Source of the DNA: Dipteronia dyeriana
Lineage: Eukaryota; Streptophyta; Magnoliopsida; Sapindales; Sapindaceae
NCBI GenBank assembly: GCA_032871835.1
Contig: CM065296.1
Location: 54,465,288 to 54,529,287, forward strand
DNA: 64,000 nt
Direction of reading: 5' to 3'
In this document: positions 20,852 to 32,068 of the stretch, piece by piece
Layout: every line of letters begins with the position of its first letter
How positions within the stretch are numbered: the first letter of the stretch is position 1
The notes under the pieces: generated by a model
Databases searched by the model: none
Told to the model about the DNA's origin: nothing
What the model saw: only the letters and a program-made list of their open reading frames with translations
Made by a program: the position numbers and the translations under genes

Positions 20852-21110
20852 TGGTCGGGTTGACCTCAACACGACACGACACGACACGACCCGAATAGAA
20901 TTAACCCTTAACCCGACACGACACGACCCAAATAGAATTAACCCTTAACCCGACACGACCCGTTTAATTAAACGGGTCAACCTTCTGAAGCCCAACACGA
21001 CACGAATAAATACACGTGTTAAATGGGTTGACCCGTAACACGTTTAATAATCTGATCGGGTCATATTGGGTCGGGTTTGACCCGTGCAACCCGTTTAACC
21101 CAAACCCATT
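20852..21110. repeat. H left subterminal repeats and palindrome
   Basis: Tandem CGACACGAC units and two copies of CCGAATAGAATTAACCCTTA-type sequence lie at 20865-20960. A perfect 20-bp palindrome ACCCGTTTAATTAAACGGGT lies at 20958-20977. CCCGTTTAA and its complement recur to 21110. These may be transposase-binding repeats. Confidence 0.75.
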
Positions 21111-21384
21111 TAACACATTTGCCTAACATTTAAAAAAAATCATATTAATCTACCACAAATACATCCAACCTTATAGAGTAATATTTTTTAATAATCCAAT
21201 CCAATCTAATATAATTAAATAATACAACAAATATAAAATTAAATACAGTCATCCCGAAAGGCAAATATAGTTATCCATAGTCCATACAAAGTTAAAAACA
21301 AATGAATCCATAAATAATCCATACAGTCATCCATAATCACAAATTGGTCCGAGTTGTTGTCCAAATAAATTGATGGATATATAT

Positions 21385-21519
21385 TTAATAGCCTTGAATT
21401 GAACTTTGCTCGTGCATTGTTTGAGACCTGTTATTTGCCTCCATTGGCTTTATAGTGTCATTGCCTTCCTCTTCCTCTCCCAAACTTGGGATAACGTCAT
21501 TGTTTGAACTTGAATCCAT
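21385..21519 (-). pseudogene. H short ORF, possible first-exon remnant
   Basis: Minus-strand frame of 44 codons reading MDSSSNNDVIPSLGEEEEG and ending QSSIQGY. The Ser/Asp/Glu-rich start resembles N-termini of plant hAT transposases, but nothing of the BED finger or catalytic core follows. It may be a remnant of the autonomous parent. The call is weak. Confidence 0.25.
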
Positions 21520-22974
21520 AGATTTTTTTGCAAAACGAAATATAAAATTATAAATTTAATAATTCAGTGAAGGACACGACTATACAACACAGACTCACTG
21601 ATAAAAAAAAAAAAGAATTGATAGGCTGATAGCTATATAAATCCTTATCTTATTCAACACAATTCAAGACTTCTTAAGAAATGCAATCCCAACGAATCAA
21701 ATCAGTACATTTTACATAAATATTCTAAGACAAAAAGGTGCCAAAACACAAATCAATACATTGAAAGCTCCTTACTCTACAATTTATTAATTAGGAACAA
21801 GAAAAAGGACACTGTGCTCGATTTCCCTAACTTGTTACCTATTTTTAATTTAATTCCCTCTGCTGAATTCCGTTATCTATTCCTAATTAAAAATGAACAC
21901 GGTGTTGAATTCCTAATAAAATGAATTCCCTTTGCTAAATTCCTAATTAAGGACACCTGCTGAATTCTCTCCAAACTTATGGCAATCAGTGTTTAATAAA
22001 CAATAAGTGTTTACTATAGCCATGTCAAATTTTGGATTTCAAAGAGGCAAGATTTAAAAAGACACAACACTTTCACATATATCGTAAAGAATGATAATCA
22101 AAATTTATCTTTTAAATATAAAATAAAAAGTAGTTTCAACTAATAAAATAAAATCAAAATTACATAAACACAAAGAAACTACACTAGCACGGTACGTAAG
22201 TTTTCCCAAAAGCAAAACATATCCCAAGTAAATAAATAAGTAGTTTTCATAGCCGAGTATTGAATTCAAACTATATAAAGCTCCTTCTCTAAATTTTACT
22301 AAACTCCTTTTGTCAGTTTTGCAAGACTTATTTTATCAAGTTTATTCATAAAATATTAACAAAGCTAGTCAATAAGTGTGAATCACAATAAGAAGAACCA
22401 GAACTCTATAAACAAACCAAGAACTAAACCATACGGCCATACACTACAAGAAACAAAACAGAGCACAAACTTTCAAACAGAGACATCAAAGACCTACACG
22501 ACTCCACTGCTAGATTAAATAGACTATTTTTCGACACAAAAAAGAAACCATGCAAAGGGTAGAGCTTTAATTATCGCTTCAAAATCTCAGTAGCAGAGTA
22601 GCAGGTGAGGGAGAGTTGAAACCAAGTAGTGAGCCGGTGAGGGAGACGACAGACGAGCAACCAAGCAGATTTGTCGATGACAGACAAGCAACCAAGCAGA
22701 TCTGATGACAGGTGAGGGACGACGACGATGCCGTGGAAAAGTCGGAGAGGAGGTAGGCGATCTATCAACGTGGGAATGAGTGATAGATGGCGACTGAGAG
22801 TAGTTAAAGTTTGTGAGCAATTAGCGATCTGAGAGCAATGAGGATCTGAAATCTGATTTGAGAGTGTTAGGGTTTGTGAGAGACTTAAAAGAATGATTAT
22901 ATAGTATGCTAAAATTTATTTTTAACCCCTATAATAATAATAATTATAAATATATCTATAAGACTATACGGGTT
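21520..22974. other. H internal region without a gene
   Basis: It is AT-rich. A minus-strand stretch at about 22570-22880 with short CT/GA-rich motifs (CTCAGATCGCTAATTGC, TTAGGGTTT reversed) looks like a plant 5' leader and could be the transposase promoter side. The 65- and 77-codon minus frames there have no recognisable domain. Confidence 0.35.
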
Positions 22975-23130
22975 AAACGGGTCACCTACGAACCCGTTTA
23001 TCCAAACCCGACACGACCCGTATAATAAACAAGTTAAACGGGTTGATCCGATTACAACCCGAATCCATTTTGAAGCCAAACCAACCCGTTTATTGACCTC
23101 GGGTTTGTGTCAGCTTAGCGGGTTACGGGT
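22975..23130. repeat. H right subterminal repeats
   Basis: CGGGTTAAACGGGT, CACGACCCG and GGGTTACGGGT motifs mirror the left end in inverted orientation. They lie within 160 bp of the right terminus. Confidence 0.7.
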
Positions 23131-23155
23131 CAATTTTGCCAGCTTTACCTCCAGT

Positions 23156-24240
23156 TTGTTTTTTGTATTCAGTGACACCTTTCTGAGTACCATGTCTCTT
23201 AGGTGAAATTTCCTGATTCAAACATGAGAATTGTAGTGGCGAGCCACTCTTTGTTGATATGTCATATTTCGTATTCGGGACTTTTCCCTTTTCTCTTCTA
23301 ACTCATCTAGACTTTGTAACAGCATATTAACATTCTGGTCTTCATTATATAGCCTGACCCTGGGCGACGCATACGATGTTTCTATGGGGATAACAACTTC
23401 TGTTCCAAACGCTAAAGTAAATGGAGTCTCTTCTGTAGAAGTTCTTGCTGTCGTCCGATATGCCTATAATACCTCGGGAAGTTTTTCAACCCAACTTCCT
23501 TCCTTGGCATCTAGCTTTGCTTTGAGTGTATGCTTAATGATTTTGTTACTGCTTCAGCTTGCCCATTTGTTTGAGGGTGGACAGGTGTGGCATAGTAATT
23601 GGTAATTTGGTACTCTTAGCACATCTGTCTGAATTTTAGATTATCGAATTGGGTGCCGTTGTCAGTGATGATAGTGATAGGGACTCCAAACCTGTAGAGT
23701 ATATTTTTCTTCATGAAATTTGTGGTATTTTCTTCTGTGCTATGCACTAATGCTTCAGCTTCTGCCCACTTTGTAAAATAATCAACGGCTACTATTGCAT
23801 GCTTCGCTCCACCCCCTGTCCCTGCTGGCATTGGGCCAATTAAGTCCAAGCCCTACATAGCAAATGGCCATAGGGAAATAAGGCTTCTAAGTTGGTCAGA
23901 GGGTTGTCGAATATCGTTAGCAATCCTTTGGAATGCATTGCAGCTTTCCAAATATCATTGTGCATGCGAGAATAAAGTGGGCCAATAATAACCTTGCCTG
24001 AGTACCTTGTGTGCTAAACTTTTACCCAGTATGGTTTTTGCATACTCCACCGTGGATTTCCTGTAGTATTTTACATGCATCTTCCTCTGATACACATATT
24101 TGGAGTGTTCGAGAAAACCCCCTTCTGTACAGTTCTCCTTCGATCAGTGTGTATCTTGTTGACCGATACCTGATACGTTTGGCTTGTAAGGGATCTTCTG
24201 GGAGCACGCCTTCTTCCAGGAACCTTTTTAGCTGAGTCAT
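23156..24240 (-). pseudogene. E integrase
   Basis: On the minus strand, the zinc-binding N-terminus ends IHGGVCKNHTG (24022-24240). The catalytic core MDLIGPMPAG, VAVDYFTKWAEAEAL and IITDNGTQFDN (23616-23849) carries the first two acidic residues. HPQTNGQAEAV, with the third, lies near 23575. Further on, TTARTSTEETPF and VIPIE are readable to 23160 with stops. The last ~45 residues are beyond the hAT insertion. The copy is broken by stops and by H. Confidence 0.85.
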
Positions 24241-24258
24241 CCAACCATCTGACGGTGT

Positions 24259-24690
24259 TCAGATTTTTGAGATTTTAAAGTTTTTTGGCTCAACTATGCT
24301 CGGTTTGAGGAGATGTGTGACCAGAATAGTTTTTGGTCTGATTATGGTTGTTGTTGATGCTAGTTTGGACAAGGCATCTGCCTTTTCATTCTCCTCTCTG
24401 GGAATCTGGGCAATCTTATATTCTTTGAATTTCTGAAGGAGTTGTTTTGTTATGCCACGATAAGCTATCATACCTTCATCTCTGGCTTGGTTTTCATCCA
24501 GGACTTGGTTGACAACTACCTGTGAGTCGCTAAATATTTCGACCTTATCTACTCTGAGGGCTATGCATACTCTGAGTCCAACTAGTAGTGCCTCGTACTC
24601 GGCTTGATTTTTCGTTGCTTTGAAGTTGAATCTCATGGCACACTAGACATCATCTCCTTCCGGGGTGAATACTACGATCCCTACCCCACT
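24259..24690 (-). pseudogene. E second RNase H (aRH type)
   Basis: Minus-strand motifs are NQAEYEALLVGLRVCIALRV, IFSDSQVVVNQV and REENEKADALSKLAS. This matches the additional RNase H that plant Tat elements carry besides the ordinary gypsy one. It lies between the first RNase H and integrase. The AEYEAL and SDSQ acidic residues and the ADALSKLA end are present. The N-terminal part is broken by a stop (24639). Confidence 0.78.
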
Positions 24691-25215
24691 ATCATGAGTG
24701 TTTGAAGAGCTATCGACATATAATTTCCATGAGAAACTCTTGCCCAACATCTTTTTTGCTTCCAGGTTTGGTTCTGTGAATTATGCTATGAAATCTGCCA
24801 CTGGTTGGCCTTTGAGAGATGTCTTGGGGACGTACTGGATATCGATTTCACTTAGCTCAATTGCCTATTTGGTTAGTCTTCCTGAAATTTCTGGCTTCTG
24901 TAAGATTTTCTTAAGTGGGCAGTCAGTGAGAACCAGGATTGTATGAGCCTGAAATTATGGCCTCAGCTTCCTTGCTGCCGAAACCAATGCTATGGCTATT
25001 TTTTATGCCTGTGAATACCTGGTTTCAGCTGGAAGAAGTGCCTTGCTGATATAGTATACTGGTCTCTTTACTCCATCTTCTGTTCTGACTAGAACTGAGC
25101 TTGCTGCTAATTCCGTAATTGATAAGCACAAGTGGAGTATTTCTCCCATTTTCGGTTTTGAAAGGATGGGAGCTTGCCCTAGGTACTCTTTGATTTTTAG
25201 GAACACCTGCTCGCA
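24691..25215 (-). pseudogene. E first RNase H and linker
   Basis: Minus-strand reading gives LHLCLSITELAASSVLVRTEDG, VKRPVYYISKALLPAETRYSQA. The usual catalytic Asp of the first motif (YLA or YLDAS type) is not obvious (LSITELAAS), in line with the degenerate gypsy RNase H of Tat elements that also carry the second one. Stops lie at about 25000 and 24945. Confidence 0.7.
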
Positions 25216-26200
25216 TTCTTTGTTCAATTCGAGTCCTTTTTCTTTTTTAATTACTTTAAAAAATGGAGCACATTTGTCTGTGGCCTTTGAAATAAATCTG
25301 CCCAAGGAAGCTAAGCATCTTATTAAGCGCTGCACTTCTTTTAGCGTCCTTGGTGAGGTCATTTTTTGTAGGGCTTGGATCTTTTCGAGGTTTACTTTGA
25401 TTGGAAACCTAAGAACCTTCCTGAAGGAACTACAAATAGACACTTGTTCAGATTCAGCTTCATTTGATATCTCCTCAAGACATCGAATGTTTCCCTCAGG
25501 TCTAAGGTATGCCTGTATGTCGAGATGCTCTTGGTCAACATGTCATCTATGTAAACATCCATGTTTCTTCCTATTTGGCGTGCGAAGATTCTGTTGACTA
25601 GCATTTGGTATGTTGCTTCTGCATTCTTTAGTCCAAAGGGCATTACTGTGTAACAGTATAAGCCTTGATCAGTTATGAACGCCGTTTTTTCCTCATCAGC
25701 CTTATTCATCCGGATTTGGTTATAACCTGAGTAGGCCTCTATGAAAATGAGTAATTCACTGCCTGACTTGGCATCAACCAGATGGTCTATCCTTGGTAGT
25801 GGAAAACTGCCTTTAAGGCATGCTTTATTCAGGTCTGTGAAATCTATGCACATTCTCCACTGACAATTTTTCTTCTGATGAGGAACATACTAGCTACCCA
25901 TTGAGGGTAGCTAATCTCTCTAATTGACCCTACAGCGAGTAACTTCTCCACTTCCTGCTTGATTATCTGACTTCTTTCGAGGTTGAATGACCTTCTCTTT
26001 TATATTACTGGTTTTGCATTCGGGTCTACCGCGAGATGATGTGATATTATTTGGGCATTTATCCCGACCATGTCTTCATGACTCCAAGTGAACACATCTT
26101 TGTATTCTTTGAGTAGATCAATAAGGCTTCGCTTAACTTTTTCTTCCAAATTGGCCCCGGTTTTGATCTTCTTGTCTGGTTCATCTTTTTTCAAGATTAA
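25216..26200 (-). pseudogene. E reverse transcriptase
   Basis: Minus-strand motifs are EYKDVFTWSHEDMVGI (pre-RT), CIDFTDLNKACLKGSFPLPRID, AYSGYNQIRMNKADEEKTAF, VMPFGLKNAEATYQMLVNRIF and the catalytic MDVYIDDML with YIDD at 25542-25553. The thumb with EVQRLIRCLASLGRFISKATDK follows. A frame break near 25390-25440 and a stop-rich stretch at 25860-25990 interrupt it. Confidence 0.88.
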
Positions 26201-26880
26201 TACTTCAACCGGTTCATTTTTGGATTCCTTCGGTTCTTCCCTTGGGTCAAACTCGAATGATAGTTACTCTTTATTCTGATTTAGCTGTGTTATAGTGCAT
26301 ACTTGTCCACAGATCTTTGTAAACTGACAGATTAGCTCTTCGGGTCATCTCTTGGGACCCCTTGACTACTTCGACCCCCCGTTCGGTCTGGAATTTAATC
26401 ATTAGAGCGTAGGTAGCTGTTACGGCCTTAGTTTTATTCAAAAATGACCTACCTAATAACTAGTTATAAGGCCAATTGTCTAAGTCTACCACTACAAAAT
26501 CGAGCAATATTGTTCTCTGATAAGGTGCTACTCTAATTTTTACGGGCAACTTTGTCGTCCCGAGAGACCTGACCTTAACTCCCTATAATCCTTTGAGTGG
26601 GGTATGAAAATGCTGTAAATCTTTTCAGTCCAACCTGAGTTGATAGTAGACAACTATATTGAGAATATCAGCCGAACTACCATTGTCAATTAAAATTCTC
26701 CTGACTTCCATGTGTCCAATTCGGGCACTTATGATAAGGGTGTCATTTGGTCGAACATCTACCCCATGTGAGTCAGCTTCTGTGAATATTATTGGGTCCC
26801 ATCTTTCTTTTACTCTTTTCGGGTCTAGTTCGACAGAGTTGACATCAAAGTTTGGCCTTACATTCACCGCTTCTCTGATT
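26201..26880 (-). pseudogene. E aspartic protease
   Basis: Minus-strand reading is VDVRPNDTLIISARIGHMEVRRILIDNGSSADILN. DNGSSAD is the active-site form common in Tat proteases. The body continues with stops to about 26280. It sits between gag and RT as expected. Confidence 0.78.
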
Positions 26881-26889
26881 TTCTGAGTT

Positions 26890-28620
26890 CACTCTCGATT
26901 ACTTCTTCCAGTTGATGGTCCTCCAAAGATTGTTTGTATTATTTTTTGGCCTCGGGTCTGGCTCTTTTGCTTTGACCGGAACTATGATTGGCCCTAGTCT
27001 TTTTCTTCGTTTCTGACCTCTCATCTCTTTTCAAGATTATATCTTGTAGGTGTCCTTCCTGAATGAGGGTCTCTATGTAGTCTCTAAGCTGGTAACATTT
27101 GGAAGTCTCATGACCGGTTTCCTTGTGGAATCTACAGTACTTTGTTATATCTCGCCGGGCAAACTGAGACTATCGGCGTGGCTCTTTTACTAGATTTTTC
27201 TCTTCTAATATGGCCAGGATATGTTCCTGCTTTTTTCGGAGATGGGTGTAGTTTATGTATTTTCCTCGGAATTTCTCCTTGGTCTGGTCGATATTACGTC
27301 TGTTTCCTCCTTCCTTGCTTCTTTCTTTACCGTTTCCTTTTTGTTTTCCCTTCTGGTTCTGTACCTTTAACTCGACATCTTTTTGTTCGGGTTTCCCTCT
27401 ATGCATGTAGCATCCTCCCGTGGCTAACCCCTCTTCTTCCACTAGTGCATATCCTTCAGCCATGTCCATTATATTTGCATATCTAGTTAGACGGGCCCTT
27501 CTTAGGTCAAAAGATAGATGTCCATTCTATAAGTTGTTTATGAATGCAACAATTATTGCTTCATCATTTGCACTGCCAATTTTTGATACCGCCTGGCCGA
27601 ATCTCCCCAGGTATTTTTTTAACGACTCATCTTTCTCTTGTTTCAGTTGAGAAATGAAAGCCACTGATTTTTTCATGTGTACATTGCCCAGAAATTGCCT
27701 TGAGAAACTTCTGCTTAATTCACGGAAACTTTCGATGCTTGCCTGGGGCAACCTTCCGAACCATCTTGAGCCTGTGTCTCCCAGTGTCTATGGAAAGTTG
27801 AGACATAGTTAAGGGTCGCTGTAGGCATATTGAGCCATAGCGCTTTTATATCGTCTGACGTGTTCTTTAGGATCTGTATCGTTCTTGAATTGTTCTACGT
27901 GTGGCATCCTGAATCTTTCTGGAAATGGGGTTCGCAGGATGTCCCTATTGAATGGACTATCAGAATCGTCGTCGGGTAAGTCATTATACCCATATCGCCT
28001 AACCAGCGCGTCCATTTGATGCCTGTTGTTTTCGACTTCTCGGGTTAGGCTCTAAATCATAACATCTCTATCTCCCACCGGATCTCTATGATGGTTTCGT
28101 CAGGTGACCACCATGCCTTTTTCCAGCTCCTCTTCACTTCATTGCCGAGTCTCACGGGACGATCTTTACAGGCGTATGGTTCCATGACGACGCTTGCGAT
28201 GGTGCCGATCACTATCCTCTGATGATGACGACTGATCCCTGTGTCGGTCATGCTTGCGGTGTCTATCATGGGCTATCTGACCATGGATCTGCCTTTGGAG
28301 TGGTCGTTCCTCTTCGGGTGTTTCACGTCCCTTATCCTGATTGCGTGTTACACCTCCAGCTTGACTTACTGGAACAGAGTTCCTACCAGCTTCTGGTGCA
28401 TCTGGTTCCGGCCACTATAACCGAACGAAACATTGTAAGTGGGGAATTAGGAGGTTACGTTTCTTCTGCAGCTAAAAGATCAACCCCTTCTTTTGCCGCG
28501 TTCGCTAACAACTGTTTTAGTGCCTCACGGAAGCGTCGTGTCTGGTCTTCACTGGTAGGAGGGATTTGTTGGATCCCTGCAAGAGATGTTGGTTGGTTCT
28601 CGGTGGTCGTGGCGAGATAA
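26890..28620 (-). pseudogene. E gag
   Basis: On the minus strand, an Arg/His/Asp/Ser-rich N-terminal region (about 28160-28400) leads to SPFNRDILRTPFPERFRMP and FKNDTDPKEHVRRYKSAM. The gag domain follows with ESFRELSRSFSRQFLGNV and DESLKKYLGRFGQAVSKI. A Lys/Gly/Glu-rich region (27170-27470) and a zinc knuckle CRFHKETGHETSKC (about 27095-27140, Cys-Cys-like set with His in place two) come next. Several stops interrupt. The start codon is not determined. Confidence 0.82.
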
Positions 28621-28734
28621 CATGAACTACCGCCTATAAAAAAATTATCAGGAGTTTTTTGGATATCCCCAGAACTGTTTCTGCTTCAACTTCAAGACAT
28701 TACTTTTAATCAAATTGAAGGTTCACCCCGCTCT

Positions 28735-28749
28735 TCCTTCTAGCGCCAA
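28735..28749 (-). other. E primer-binding site
   Basis: On the minus strand, TTGGCGCTAGAAGGA lies 1 nt after the 5' LTR. TGGCGC is the usual start of primer sites in Tat/Athila elements. Which tRNA it pairs with was not determined. Confidence 0.75.
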
Positions 28750-28750
28750 T

Positions 28751-29605
28751 TGTTGACGTCGATTTCTCGATTTATGAGAAAGTCAACATGATTGGATTTT
28801 AGTCGTGACCTCAAAGAGAAAGAGAAAGAGAAGGAGAATGCAATTTGAAACTAGTTAGATGCGAGTTTACGTGGTAAAACTCCAGTGATCGGAGAAACGT
28901 CCACGGGTGGTTGAATAAGCAACCGAGCCAAAATTCACTATTGAAATACAGATTTACAAATCTCGATCTCTTTTTTTTCTCTCTATGTGCTCTTCTATCT
29001 TTTTCTATGACGAGATTATGGGTCTATTTATATGTGAATAGTACCCTAATCCTTTTTGTACAAGTAATGAAAGAATTTTGAATTTTGTATTTAATTACAA
29101 TTTGGTTGCTTGTTGGAGTCGTCTTTAACTTTTTTCCTAGTTCGGAGGTTGTATGGAGATCGAATGGGATTCCGAAGATATAATCAGTTTAGAACTTTAT
29201 TTCCTTATAAATGTGCAGTCTTCTTGAATGAATAAAGTTGTTGCTTGATCATGAACCTATTTTTCTATTTGGTATTTTGTTCTTCTAGAAGTTCTTGAAA
29301 TGGATGTCTTTGTGTATTTGAGCGTCACTTTTGGTTTACCCAAGTGTGAATTATTTATAGGACTTTTTTATTTGGGCTTCCCGTTTTTGTACGAGGGGAA
29401 TATGACATCAGCTGATCCCGAGTAGAACATGACATCACCTAATCCCGAGCAGGTCTTGCTCAGTACTTGTATTTACACTCATTCAGGTTCCAATTCCTTA
29501 GTGATAACTTGAAGGATATTTTCTGAATGCCTATTCAGATATCTACTTGGCAATCTTATCCACCTTGTTAATGACGTGTACATCTGATAACATTTACATA
29601 TAACA
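28751..29605 (-). repeat. E 5' LTR
   Basis: This is an 855-bp LTR running on the minus strand from TGTTATATG to GACGTCAACA. A minus-strand TATAAATA lies at 29025-29032 as possible core promoter. It matches 16192-17022 with a few small indels, for example a longer GAGAAAGAGAAAGAG stretch near 28818. Confidence 0.92.
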
Positions 29606-29610
29606 CTCTT

Positions 29611-30117
29611 AAACTGATCAAAACTCTTCGAAAGAGTCGTCAGTATGATGCTCACTTGACTGGGTTCGTCAATGGCCCCACCATTGACTTCTGCCTTGTT
29701 AAAGTAGGACATCATGCTAAGGACATGTTCCCGAACTGACGTACCTTCCTTCATGTGAGTGAGCATAGTGGAACGAACAACTTCGTGTCGCTTTTGCTCG
29801 GAGGGCTGCCCAAACATAGCTTGCAATGACCCCATGATTTCGAATGCTGAAGTCGTTGCTTCATGCTTTATGACAAGCACGTCTGTCATAGAAGCCAACA
29901 GATATGTTCGGGCCTTCTCATCAAATGAAACCCATCGCTCGTATGCCTCACGAACAGTTCGTGTGGCATTGGCAGCAGGCGCTGGAGAACATTCCTCTGT
30001 AAGCACAAACTTGAGGTCTTTGGTGACCAATATTACATCAATGTTAAGTTTCCACTTAGCGTAGTTATCACCTGTTAATTTGTCGTTTGTGGGAATTTTA
30101 AGTAATGCAAAAGACAT
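29611..30117 (-). pseudogene. A1 gag, N-terminal half
   Basis: The minus-strand frame starts MSFALLKIPTNDKLTGDNYA (ATG at 30117; the upstream ATG at 30144 is the alternative). It continues LKFVLTEECSPAP, REAYERWVSF, MFGQPSEQKRHEVV, KEGTSVREHVLSMM and NGGAIDEPSQVS, a copia gag domain. It is unbroken up to the E target site. The reading frame then runs about 43 codons into the E LTR, which is an artefact. The rest of gag is at 15838-16191. Confidence 0.88.
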
Positions 30118-30361
30118 TATTGATGAAATAAATAAAACATTCATTCGGTCATTTATTTAAAACAAGTGCGAGTGCTTTGGCATAAATTTAAACATGATGC
30201 ATGAACATGTTTAACGAACTAAAAATACCCTAAAACTAGTTGCTATACCACGATGATCCAACATACCACAAAGAAGAGCCGCCTTAGGGTCGGTCAAGTC
30301 TTTGCATGTTTGACCGAGACATGCAATCAAATGATATTCTAGAATAACTCTTATTTCAAAT
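30118..30361 (-). other. A1 leader, gag-proximal part
   Basis: This matches the reversed A2 leader at about 53720-53950. It contains ACCGACCCTAAG-type sequence (30280-30310) seen twice in the A2 leader. No gene is present. Element C interrupts it at 30362. Confidence 0.8.
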
Positions 30362-32068
30362 TGAAACAAATATTATGGTATGTATAGTAATAATCTAGAT
30401 GGGGGGTGAATAGATTTTAATCAAATTTTACCCAATTTTCGTTAATGGTCAATTGGACGAAAATACCCCTAACTAGTCACAATAATATCACAAGTGTAAT
30501 AAGTGCGGAAATAATAAAGACACTTGAGATATACGTGGAAACCCTCTAAATGGGAAAAACCACGGGCTGTTAAGTGCGCCACACTCGAACAACGAATCCA
30601 CTGATGATAGAGGCGTTACAACCTACTCCCAGTATATAACCCACTACCACTACCTAATCCCGGTATTAAGTGGACCTAGTCCAATTTGCTTACGCTTGAA
30701 GCAACCTACTCACGGATGCAACGCAAGACTTACATCTTAATGAAGAGATAAACACCCTACGTGAATATATGATGATATTCAAACAACAAATAAGGCTATG
30801 ATACCTTATATGCTTATCTAGGATAATGAGATGACAATAAATGTAATCCTAGATATCAAGGGCTAAATGACATGTCATAAAGCTTAGCTAAACATAGAAC
30901 AAGCAATCCTATAAAGAAATCATAAAAGACAAATCAACATATGTTGTCATTAAGCATGGCAAGGACTATAATGCAATCACTAAATGCAATCAATGAGTCC
31001 TAAGCAATATCTAAATGCAAAGCATAAAGATTTAGCTAGAAGTTATCAATACCATCAATCCTAGCTATCACAATACAACACTTAATCATGTCATTACAAC
31101 AATCTCTAATTTGTATCTAGAAAGTATTCTAAGAGCATACAAATAATTAAAGAGAAGGTTTAGCAAGTAAAACACTTAACTTGTAAGAAGATAGTGAAGA
31201 ACTTACCAAACAAGATATGATGAAGCACCCATATCCATTGATGCACTCTAAATGAACTTAGATGATGCAAGATGAAGTTTTGATGCACATGGGAATGCTT
31301 TGAGTGATTAAAAATGAGTTCTTGGAAGAGTTTTTCCTTTAAAATGTGTTATAAGGAAAATATGTGATATTCTGAACTCTCTCACGACCTTAAAGTTCCA
31401 AACAAAGTGAGGTCGTTTTGGAAAAAACATTCCAGCTTCCTCTGTGTGCACTGGTAAAGTGCGCTGGTCGAGTAGCGCACCACCAACGCACAACCTATTT
31501 TCACAATAGAAGCTGGACGAGTGGCGCAACACACGTGCAAATCATCTGGAATGTTTACGCTGGTGAGGCTGCGCTAGAAGAGTAGCGTACCACCAGTGCA
31601 CGCCCACTTTTTTCAACTGTGCAATGGTGCAGCAGCATAGCTTAGTGGCGCATGACTAGCGGCGCTCCACTGGAATGTTACGTTAGTGAGGTGCGCTGGT
31701 CGAGTAGCGCACCACCAGTGCACAACCTGATTTCAACACTCAAACATACAATTTCAACAAGTTCAAGAGTGATGAAACATGCATCCTATTCTAATGCCAA
31801 ACATGACATAAAACATTTAATTACAAGATGCAAATAAATCAATAAGAGTCATCTAGATGCACACAATAAAACACTCAACATATAAGAATTAAAGTTATGC
31901 ATGAAATTGTGAGTGTGTGCAACTATCTCTTCAAAGTAAGTAAGCACAAGAATTTTACCTTCAGTGCTTCTCCTCTTGAGGTCTTGAGAGCCTAATCTAC
32001 CCTTACATAATACCCTAAAATTGTGATTTGTTCACACAATAAGTCAATCAATAAATGAGGACTTTACA
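30362..32068 (-). repeat. C 3' LTR
   Basis: This is a 1707-bp LTR from TGAAACAAATATT to GGACTTTACA in plus orientation. It lacks the long TA tract of the other copy. It carries GC-rich hairpin repeats. Apparent short frames inside are not conserved. Confidence 0.88.
31459..31728. repeat. C 3' LTR GC-rich hairpin repeats
   Basis: Three related units lie at about 31459-31491, 31568-31602 and 31690-31728. Two carry GTGCGCT-GGTCGAGT-AGCGCAC, a perfect 7-bp stem with an 8-nt loop. They stand out in an AT-rich LTR. The counterpart in the 5' LTR is at about 42829-43110. Confidence 0.8.

Larger units (their letters stand above)
20829..23147. mobile_element. Element H: non-autonomous hAT-type DNA transposon
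   Basis: Imperfect terminal inverted repeats are TAGGGCTGGTAA (20829) and, reversed from the right end, TAAAGCTGGCAA (23136-23147). The flanks are TCTCCAGC (20821-20828) and CCTCCAGT (23148-23155), an 8-bp duplication with two transitions. Both ends are packed with CGACACGAC- and CCCGTTTAA-type subterminal repeats in opposite orientation, a familiar trait of plant hAT elements. No transposase is encoded. The element splits the E integrase. Confidence 0.82.
16192..29605 (-). mobile_element. Element E: Tat-lineage gypsy retrotransposon with antisense extra ORF
   Basis: LTRs lie at 16192-17022 (3') and 28751-29605 (5'), with perfect CTCTT duplications at 16187-16191 and 29606-29610. The empty site is seen in A2 near 54459 (TTTAAGAGCAAC). 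On the minus strand the order is gag, protease, RT, RNase H, second RNase H, integrase. A plus-strand ORF lies between integrase and 3' LTR. That layout, the DNGSSAD protease and the two RNase H domains are typical of plant Tat elements. Removing the hAT insertion leaves about 11.1 kb. Confidence 0.92.

Noticed and set aside
22571..22820. Two overlapping minus-strand frames in H
   Set aside because: Low-complexity Ser/Pro/Leu content and no hAT domain; more likely leader sequence.
29479..29605. Extension of the A1 gag frame past FDQFKS
   Set aside because: These residues are read from the E LTR by chance, as shown by the CTCTT duplication.
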